From: Gonocerus acuteangulatus
Taxonomy: Eukaryota > Arthropoda > Insecta > Hemiptera > Coreidae
Assembly (NCBI GenBank): GCA_946811695.1
Contig: OX328125.1
Location: forward strand, 47,215,395-47,279,394
DNA length: 64,000 nucleotides
Reading direction: 5' to 3'
The notes beneath the pieces were generated by a model. The model did not search any database and was not told where the DNA came from. It saw only the letters and a program-made list of their open reading frames with translations. Shown here in pieces: positions 56,342 to 64,000 of this stretch. The translations under genes were made by a program, and so were the position numbers. Position 1 is the first letter of the stretch. Every line of letters starts with the position of its first letter.

Positions 56342-57001
56342 GCTACAAGTAGTGATGTTCGGTTACTAGTAAATACGAGTAGGTACGCGATACTTTTGAT
56401 TCTATACCAAGTACTAATAGCATCGAATCAATAAGGGGGTATCATGTATGGTGTTATTTATAAGGAGTTAGCATACGGACACAAGAAAAAAAAAATTTCA
56501 TTAGGTTGATGAAGTTTCACTGTATTTATCAATTCCAGTAGAATCCCGTAAAAGCAAACCATTTGCAGAATGGGATTTAATTTGTATTTCTTTGTCTGTA
56601 CAAATGTTTAAAACAATATTTAATTGTACTATCAACATCGGTTCCAAGCGAGTACTTATTTTCCCAAACCGGAGCAACAAGGTCGCAAACAAGGAACAGA
56701 TTGCCCCATAATAACTAGAGCAGTTACTGTTTTTTGGGCAAGCTTGATGCTAAAGAGTTTTTTGTTTAATATATCTAATTATAAAAGATATTTCTTTGTT
56801 GATTAAATAAAAAATACTTAATTAATTACTTTAATTTTAATTTTTACCTCCATAAAAAGTATCATTAAAAAATCTAAAAGTATCGATATCAGTAAGTCTA
56901 TTAGGAGTATTTGTATGAGTAGTATCGAAAAATTATTTGAGTCCTATCCATATGAGTAGGTATCGATACTATGATGGTATCGGAACATCCCTAGCCACAA
57001 G
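56342..57001 (+). mobile_element. 644-bp hAT element with exact-length 8-bp duplication
   Basis: The termini TAGTGATGTTCGG (56350) and inverse GGAACATCCCTA (ends 56993) are flanked by GCTACAAG (56342-56349) and GCCACAAG (56994-57001), one mismatch. Subterminal sequences hold several GAGTA(G)GTA and GTATCGA repeats, as in hAT transposase-binding regions. It carries only the 3' part of a transposase gene, so it is an internally deleted, non-autonomous copy. Confidence 0.92.
56500..56806 (+). pseudogene. hAT transposase C-terminal dimerisation-domain remnant
   Basis: FDEVSLYLSIPVESRKSKPF then AEW begins in one frame, and SVPSEYLFSQTGATRSQTRN then RLPHNN in another, ending LGKLDAKEFFV. This is the hAT C-terminal signature: EV..YL..P.......PF..W, then TSVPSER.FS..G.....RNRL.P, then LLFL. 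The conserved Arg of SER is Tyr here. At least one frameshift and one stop. Confidence 0.88.
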
Positions 57002-57624
57002 CCTGAATGATATTCGCATCTCCTCCACGAGAGTCCGGCACTCTAACCATCCTGTCACGGGAATACCCGTCTAGTCTGTTCAAAAACATTACCATCGCCT
57101 AAGTCTTGTCCAACGTAGTATGATTTTAGACGCACTGACGAATCACCCGACATTTTCCCTTATTCAGGCCCCTCTTTACAAGGAATAGAGCACACATCCC
57201 TATCCACACTGGGGGCACTGAAGCCAAGCCATAATCCTATTTAGCCGATTTAAAGTTTATTAAAACCACATCCTCATATGTTCCCTAAGCACAGTTAAAT
57301 ATGTTTAAATATTTGTGTCTAAGTATCAGGTAGAAATTATACACAATGGCCCAATTATTTTGATTATATACATATAAAACATAACTACACACATTTAAAA
57401 ATATTTGAATATCAGTTTCATTGAGGAAAAGCACAAGGAAAAAATTAAGGATTTGCTATAAATTAGTAGGCTTCAAACTACATTTTTTATAGGCATTTTG
57501 GCGTAGGGAACCGAAGGAAACAACTTCGAACGTGATATATTTTGTTTAATATCTGAAACCGCAAATAAATATAATAAGTTTCTTACAAAACAGTTTCAGG
57601 ACGGTGAAAAGGGCGTTTGAAGTT

Positions 57625-57625
<1 letters not shown>
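57002..57625. other. No gene seen
   Basis: Mildly GC-richer start (57000-57250) with no recognised frame, then AT-rich. Confidence 0.4.
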
Positions 57626-57683
<58 letters not shown>

Positions 57684-57871
57684 GGGCATTATTCAATAAT
57701 TTTTTTATTCAATGATCATTCAAATAAATTTTTATTGAATAATAATTTATTCATTGATTACGTTATTCATACACTGAATAATTTTTTATTCTATGAATAA
57801 CAGGGTTGGATCATTATTCAATAAATTTTTATTGAATAAGAATTCATTCATTTATTCAGTTATTCATTGAC

Positions 57872-57941
<70 letters not shown>

Positions 57942-57952
57942 GTGTGTGTATA

Positions 57953-58440
57953 TATATATAGAAATCACGTGTCTGTTTGTTCTGTATACAAAACCAGACC
58001 GTTTGACCGATTTTGCCCAAACTCGGCACACAGGTAGGTCTTGATCCACGAAGCGTCGTGGGCTATTTCAAAAATGTCTACCAGCTGTCTGCCTGAATGT
58101 TTGCTCCTTATACAAATCCACACCTTTTGACCGATTTTGACCAAACTCTCAACATAGGTAGGTCTTGATAGGGGGATTGGCATAGGTTAGGTCAAAAACG
58201 TCTATCAGCTGTCTGCCTGTGTGTTTGCTCCGTATACAGTTCCACACCGTTTAACCGATTTTGACCGAACTCGGCACACTGTTAGATCATGATATGGGTA
58301 GTGTCGTAGGCTATTTAAAAAACGTCTACCAGCTGTCTGTCTGTATGTTTACAATTCCACATCGTTTGACCGTTTTTGACTAAACTTGGGACACAGGTAG
58401 GTATTGATCTGGGGAATGTCTTAGGCTACGTCAAAATGGT
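57953..58440 (-). repeat. 124-bp tandem repeat, four units, inverted relative to the right array
   Basis: Units centred on TTTGACCGATTTTGACCAAA lie near 58000, 58124, 58248 and 58370. From 57953 to about 58232 the sequence is the inverse of 59940-60222 with only about four to six differences, far closer than neighbouring units are to each other. Confidence 0.95.
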
Positions 58441-58703
58441 GTACTTAAAACGAAAGTGTAAGTATGTGTGTAGTACTGCAGATATCTGGTCTGCAAAGCG
58501 CAGACTTTTTTTGGGCGTGACTGCTCGCTCGATAGACAACAATTTTTAAAGGCAGTCAGCTGCTCTTGCTTGCCGCCCATTTCGAAATTCCCATTCATTT
58601 GACAGAATATCATTTATGTTGAGTGATATCCTTGCGGAATTGAAACTTGACAAAATTTTTGGATTTTTTTAAATAAAAAGTTTTAGAAGAGGTAAATACA
58701 CTA

Positions 58704-58970
58704 ATGGAGGTGTCACCTACAGCTCGCCTACCTAAAGTTAATGATTTTTTTTTTTTTTTTGGAAATGTCGATACCGTAACAAGCGACGATTCTCTTACGA
58801 AAGCAGAAGTCCAAGTTTGCAATTTTTTGAAAATCAGAAAGAAGAGTATGTTAAATAATTTTAAATATCTGCGCCAGTTGAAAGATTGTTTTCATTCGCT
58901 AGCAAGACAAATACTCCCAAAGCACATAAGCTCAGTGATGAACATTTTGAAAAGTGAGCGACCTTGAAAG
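58704..58970 (+). pseudogene. hAT transposase C-terminal remnant in the composite element
   Basis: After an initial T run the frame gives SLTKAEVQVCNFLKIRKKS, MLNNFKYLRQLKDCFHSLA and RQILPKHISSVMNILKSER. It fits the hAT pattern of an EV..Y/FL block, then N...P.L..LA..YL..P..S and SER. The following FS and RN.L blocks are gone. Most of the transposase is missing. Confidence 0.55.
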
Positions 58971-59219
58971 CTTATTTGAATAATTAGTTCTCGTGTGATA
59001 GTAAAACATAATTAGGCATTATATATATATTTTTTTAAATAATGGTTATTATAAGCCTATCATTAACATTTAATTTTCATGGCAGCAACGTTACAAACCA
59101 AGTAAGTAATATTAAAATCGAATAACACAAATCTGTAACTGTTCGGGCTTACAGTTGCGAACCTGTGACCTCCGAACTGTGACTCCTAGACAATTTTTAC
59201 GTTGCCTGTAACACCCCGG

Positions 59220-60570
59220 ATCACGACCTACATGTGCGCCAAGTTTGGTCAAAATCGGCTTAATGGTGTGGATTTGTAAAGGAACTAACATATAGATAGA
59301 AATATATAGATTAGTTTTATTTGCCACTAGCTGTTATCCGGCGTGGTATGCTACACCTACTTTTTGCATCTATAAAACAAAAATAAATTAGAAACCAAAC
59401 AATTAATATTAAAATCTAAACACTCAAATCTGGTGTGGATATGAATAAGGAACAACCAGGCAGACAAACAGATGGTACACGTTTTTGAGCTAGCCTATGA
59501 CACTCCCCGTATCAAAACCTACCTATGTGTCAAGTTTGATCAAAATCGGTCAAACGGTGTGGATTTATATAAGGAGCAAACATTCAGACAGACAGCTGAT
59601 AGACGTTTTTGACCTAACCTATGCCAATCCCCCTATCAAGACCTACCTATGTTGAGAGTTTGGTCAAAATCGGTCAAAAGGTGTGGATTTGTATAAGGAG
59701 CAAACATTCAGACATACAACTGGTAGACGTTTTTGACCGAGCCTATGACAATCCCCCTATGAGGTAATACCTGTGTTCCAAGTTTGATCAAAATCGGTCA
59801 AACGGTGTGGATTTGTATAAATAACAAACATACATATAGACAGCTGGTAGATTTTTTTGACTTAGCCTATGATACTTCCCGTATTGAGACCTGCCAGTGT
59901 GCCAAGATTGGTCAAAATCGGTCTAACGGTGTGGATTTGTATACGGAGCAAACACACAGACAGACAGCTGATAGACGTTTTTGACCTAACCTATGCCAAT
60001 CCCCCTATCAAGACCTACCTATGTTGAGAGTTTGGTCAAAATCGGTCAAAAGGTGAGGATTTGTATAAGGAGCAAACATTCAGGCAGACAGCTGGTAGAC
60101 ATTTTTGAAATAGCCCACGACGCTTCGTGGATCAAGACCTACCTGTGTGCCGAGTTTGGCCAAAATCGGTCAAACGGTCTGGTTTTGTATAAAGAACAAA
60201 CAGACACGTGATTTCTATATATAGCCTATGATACTTACCGTATCGAGACCTGCCAGTGTGCCAAGATTGGTCAAAATCGGTCTAACGGTGTGGATTTATA
60301 TACGGAACAAACATACAGATAAACAGCTGGTGGACGTTTTTAGATTAGCCTACGCCACTCCCTGGATACGACCTACCTGTGTTCCAAGTTTGGTCAAAAT
60401 CAGTCAAACGGTGTGGATTTGTAGAAGGAATAAACATACAGACCGATAGCTGGTAGAAGATTTTGTTTTATCCTACGAGACTTCCCGTATGAAGACCTAC
60501 CAGTATTCCAAGTTCGGTCAAAATCGGTCAAACGGTGTGGATTTGTACAAGGAACAAACAGACAGACACT
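59220..60570 (+). repeat. 124-bp tandem repeat array, about ten units
   Basis: CAAAATCGGTCAAACGGTGT marks units at about 59541, 59665, 59789, 59913, 60037, 60161, 60272, 60395 and 60519 (spacing 124 except one of 111). A stray unit is at 59250. Each unit also has GGAGCAAACATACAGACAGA and an AGACCTACCTATGTG block. The array ends in (TA)n (60568-60634). Short plus frames within it are by-products; some units are read in frame because 124 is not a multiple of 3 only over short spans. Confidence 0.95.
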
Positions 60571-60571
60571 G

Positions 60572-60635
<64 letters not shown>

Positions 60636-61025
60636 CAATGTCACTCTTATATATAGTATTCATTAAAAGAAAGAAAAATTTTGATGTACTTAACGAAAAA
60701 TTTCAATCAAATAAATCATTATTATTCAATAAAAATTTTCATTCAAATAAATCATTTTTATTCAATAAAAATTTTCATTCAATAAATTATTTTTATTCAA
60801 TAAAAATTTTCATTCAATAAATCATTTTTATTCAATAAAATCATTTTCAATCAATAAAAATTTTCATTCAATAAATCATTGTTATTCAATAATGAATAAA
60901 AATAAAAATTTACGTTATTCATTGATTCTCTGAATAATGAATGAAAAATTATTCATTATTCAGAATGAAATATCAAATTTATTCATTATTCATTATTCAT
61001 TATTCTGAATGATTTTTGCCCAACA

Positions 61026-61028
<3 letters not shown>

Positions 61029-61076
<48 letters not shown>

Positions 61077-61385
61077 GGGGGCGAGGTTAGCTCAGTGGCA
61101 GAGCACTGGGCTTATATGCTGGAGGACCCGAGTTCAAATCCCGAGCAAGCACTCAAGATTTTTATCTTCTAGTGTCTTGGTTCATGTGTTAGATTCGGCC
61201 ACCCTGACCATCCCTAGGCCAACCCAACCTTTAATTAATATATTAATGGGTACTTTGTTGCTAATGACCCTAGCAGTCGGGGAAAATCAGGCGGCCGGAG
61301 CATATTACTGACCACACTACCTCCCTAGTGTGCCGTATGAATTAGATACCTCTATAGTATCTGCCCTTAAGTTAGGGGTCTGATT
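61029..61385 (+). mobile_element. (TA)n and SINE family S3 copy
   Basis: A TA tract (61029-61076) is followed by GGGGGCGAGGTTAGCTCAGT then GGCAGAGCACTGGGCTTATA (A box), GACCCGAGTTCAAATCCCGA (B box), a body shared with 18093-18437 and the tail GGGGTCTGATTTATATATAT. Its target was again a TA tract. Confidence 0.92.
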
Positions 61386-61621
61386 TATATATATACAACT
61401 TGGAAGACTGGCATAAAGAAATGGGAAGGCAATTGCCGAACTGTGTCTACCTACCCTGCTGATCCATTCCTATACCGTCTGGCTACAGTGTAACCTATAT
61501 ATAATCAGTATAGCTATGTATATATATATATGTATATATATTTTTTTTTTTTTTATTTGTTTCCTCCTTACAGTAACCCTGCAAGAAGGGAGTTTATTTT
61601 TGTCTGCAAGTCTCATGCATC

Positions 61622-61693
<72 letters not shown>

Positions 61694-62185
61694 GGGTTTT
61701 TATATAGTTTTAATAACCGTTGTCATGCTAATAATTCTATTTGAGTCCTGCGAGAAGAAACATTTTTTCATATTACATATTGTTGCTTCTTCTATAAACA
61801 TATGGTAACTTCAGTTGTATTGAAAGTGACGTAAGGTGAAGAGTATTGTTTAAAAGCCATTCAAGAAAAGGCATAAAGCGAACAAGGACAGACCTAGTAA
61901 AATAAGATGAATAGTAACTATGTTTTTCAGAATAAATAAGTTTGCCTAGCAAAATATGTTAACTCGATCTTCGTGCCTGGCCTGAGGTTAGGAATACGAA
62001 GCAGCTCGGTTGCCTCTTTGTTAAGCCGGCTGACTTACGACTCGGAGCCGACACGTAGACTTAATAGAGTCTTAAAAGAAGCAAGTTTCTCTAGTCAGAG
62101 CACAAAGTGCAGGAAACCTCTCTTGTTTTGTGCAGGCTAACCAGAATTGTTCCTAAGAAAGCGGTGAAATCAGTATTTTTTGTCG
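61386..62185. other. No gene seen; (TA)n at 61624-61690
   Basis: The microsatellite is the only structure. GC content rises slightly around 61970-62110 (CCTGGCCTGAGGTTAGG, CTCGGAGCCGACACG) without a recognised product. Confidence 0.4.
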
Positions 62186-62189
62186 CTTA

Positions 62190-62500
62190 ATTTGGATGCA
62201 CTTGGTTCTAAATGCTATTCCATGGTCAGCTACATATTTGTCCATACCGGCGGTAACTGTGTTGCAACGAATCTCGGTATTCGTCGTGGTTATCTAAAGA
62301 GAAAAATACGTAGCAAAAATAAACTAAATCGGTTCATTAGAAGGGGGGATTACTCCGGACCCAAATGACTAATTTGCTCATACCGACCGTTCTTTCTAGT
62401 GTATTCTAACGAAATACGGTATACGTCAATGGGTATCTCTAAAGAAAGAAGTGTTTCAAAAATAAACTAAATCGGTTCATTAGAAGTTAATCTGAATTAC
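62190..62500 (+). repeat. ~145-bp minisatellite units, copy F
   Basis: CATACCGGCGGTAACTGTGT, TGCAACGAATCTCGGTATTC, AAATAAACTAAATCGGTTCA then AGAAGGGGGGATTACTCCGG, followed by a second unit (ACCGACCGT, AACGAAATACGGTATACGTC). Two units, similar in divergence to copy C. Confidence 0.75.
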
Positions 62501-62534
62501 GTTAGAATTGAATTATGCGGCTTTAACTAAGCAC

Positions 62535-62615
62535 AAGTGGAAATCGAACCCATTACTCTAGGCACGAATTGCACTCCCTTAGCGGTCTCGGCCACCGTGC
62601 CACTATGGCTTAGGT
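62535..62615 (-). mobile_element. tRNA-like SINE head (S2-related)
   Basis: Minus strand: GTGGCACGGTGGCCGAGACC then GCTAAGGGAGTGCAATTCG, TAATGGGTTCGATTTCCACT. The A and B boxes are nearly canonical, more so than in other S2 copies, and CGAG matches true tRNA D-arm sequence. No tail, and the acceptor stem is not complementary. Confidence 0.7.
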
Positions 62616-63331
62616 AAAATTTGTTACGCAGTGATCAGGAGTAAGAATGGTTAATTCTGGCTCAAAATATTTGTTCGGACTCCATAGGAGAGTTTGGGTG
62701 GAATGACGGGCTGCCACTGAAATGTTAGTATGAGGTATGAGTTTTTTCGTTGGTGTGATCATTGAAAAAATCCCGAATAACGATGGATGTTTAGAAGAGG
62801 TTAATGTTCCGGGGAAAAAATTAACATTTTATCGGCATATCGATAGCTGTCTTAAACATAGTTTTTGCAGATATTTTACCGTGAGGAATTGACGTTTTAG
62901 TGAAGAATAAAAAACGTTTAGAAAGAGTGATATATATTAACTCTTTTATCCTCATTCGACAGATATTTTATCTTTGTATAGTCTCACTTAATACCATACT
63001 GATTTATTGTGAAATAGTTTTAAATAACATTTAGCATAGGACCTTACCCCGAAACCAATCATCAGCCTTGACAGTTCCAATGCCAGCTGATTCTGCGGGT
63101 GGTTTGCCTATTACTCGCGAGGTTTTCGCGTGTTACCATTTCGACAAACATTAATATCATGATGACTCCATAATAGATGGGCTAAATAAAGTCAGTGGAA
63201 AAGTTAGCTGATGAGTAAATACTAGAAGTAAAACAATAATATTTGCATTTAAGATTCAAAACAAAATAATCTAAGTTGTGGCTATTATGTTAACAGGCTC
63301 ACAGAGTCACTCACATGCCTATCGCACTAGT
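62616..63331. other. No gene seen
   Basis: No recognised frame or repeat. Minor direct homologies to element flanks only. Confidence 0.4.
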
Positions 63332-63430
63332 ATTTCTAAAGTGACACAACTGAAAATAAAACTCAACTGAAAATTTGTGACTCTTGCCTATGTAGGGGGC
63401 TAAGCATTAAGACAGGAATGGTGACAAAAG
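63332..63430 (-). repeat. End of a second TIR-element copy (family of 52571)
   Basis: TATTTCTAAAGTGACACAAC then GAAAATAAAACTCAACTG, CTCTTGCCTATGTAGGGGGC and TAAGCATTAAGACAGGAATG are the inverse of 52720-52818, nearly identical. The other end is not seen before the window edge, so this may be a longer relative. Confidence 0.8.
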
Positions 63431-64000
63431 TTATAGATGGAAATGTTTGGTACAATATTTTTGACTTCATAACTTTGTTTGGGCTGGATAGGAGGTAAAC
63501 ATGTCAAAAGTCCTCGCCCGTAGCCTTTGAACCGGGGGGAGAGGGAGAGGGGGGGTTTAGAAGGTCCCATTTTTTCGGGGTTTCACTTATATCTCGGAAA
63601 CCCTGCGTCCTAGCGACATGACTATTCTATAACAAATGAAAGCTGATTAAATATGCTACAAGCTCTACTCAATCAAGTTTTTTGAGATCTCTTTAGTTTT
63701 CGAAATATCCGGTCTAGGAAGTCTGTCATTTTGGGAAAAAACACATGCCCTTTTTGACCGGATAACTCTTCAACGATGCACCCAAAAAATAAATAACGGT
63801 TATAGGGTTGTAGAGAGTATTTTTGAAAATTTTAGTTATGTGTACAACGTTAATGAATTATTCCTAAGGAATGAGTTGAGCAAATGAAAAGAAGAAAATG
63901 ACGCCACTGATCATGACCAGTAAAATATTTCAATGTCGTTGAAGTATGATTAATCGAAGAGTCCTTCTTTTTTCGTCAGCACTGCAATAAAACTTAGTAA
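63431..64000. other. No gene seen; probable interior of the 63332 element
   Basis: G-rich run at 63535-63560 (GGGGGGAGAGGGAGAGG). The phrases TTTCACTTATATCTCGGAAA and GAAATATCCGGTC resemble noncoding sequence of DNA elements. No frame. Confidence 0.3.

Larger units (their letters stand above)
57677..61028 (+). mobile_element. 3.35-kb composite hAT-ended element
   Basis: CAGAGTTGGGCA at 57677 and the inverse TGCCCAACACTG at 61028 are typical hAT termini. Both sides are (TA)n, so ATATATAT on each side is compatible with, but does not prove, an 8-bp duplication. Subterminal regions are dense in ATTCAATAAAAATTTTCATT-type words in inverted arrangement (57690-57860 and 60690-61010). Inside are inverted arrays of a 124-bp repeat and a short transposase remnant. 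Three internal (TA)n tracts are present. Confidence 0.8.

Overview
The window looks like an AT-rich, repeat-laden stretch of a large arthropod (probably insect) nuclear genome. Evidence: spliced coding sequence with canonical GT-AG junctions, dozens of (TA)n microsatellites, decayed LINE, hAT, mariner and RLE-type elements, and several tRNA- or 5S-derived SINE families. There is no operon-like gene packing and no prokaryotic signal. The species cannot be fixed from the sequence alone. A 200-base assembly gap lies at 727-926.

The only host gene I can support runs right to left on the minus strand. Five internal coding exons (48700-48775, 44279-44449, 40095-40320, 10037-10152, 8194-8406) join with perfectly compatible phases into about 267 residues of a partial protein. 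It is rich in Ser, Thr, Gln, Gly, Pro and Tyr and reads like the disordered regulatory part of a developmental transcription factor. No DNA-binding domain falls in the window, so both ends of the gene must lie outside it, and I could not name the family. The introns are about 4.3, 4.0, 29.9 and 1.6 kb. Between 8.2 and 48.8 kb, nearly everything is intronic repeat sequence.

Layout. 0-8 kb: gap, a ~145-bp minisatellite element, a decayed LINE on the minus strand, a retroposon with a 19-bp target duplication, a jockey-like RT remnant, a 123-bp tandem repeat and a Harbinger-like MITE. 8-10 kb: two exons and a hAT MITE with 8-bp duplications. 10-40 kb (large intron): foldback elements, a 158-bp-arm palindrome, SINEs, a near-perfect 119-bp triplication whose T tract shrinks 10-9-8, a 1.2-kb TIR element, a 1.25-kb minisatellite open in all three forward frames, an RTE remnant, an RLE-domain remnant, a long-TIR element with a SINE nested in it, a mariner remnant and a 5S-rRNA-headed SINE. 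40-49 kb: three exons with LINE, hAT-MITE and foldback fragments. 49-64 kb: SINEs, hAT elements including one of 644 bp with an 8-bp duplication, and a 3.35-kb composite hAT-ended element carrying inverted arrays of a 124-bp repeat.

The most interesting structure is in the mobile DNA. Different SINE heads (tRNA-like and 5S-like) carry the same 3' tail, and a LINE remnant in the same window ends in a similar motif, suggesting a shared retrotransposition partner. A hAT-bounded element has captured and inverted tandem repeats. One minisatellite-bearing element family occurs at least six times.
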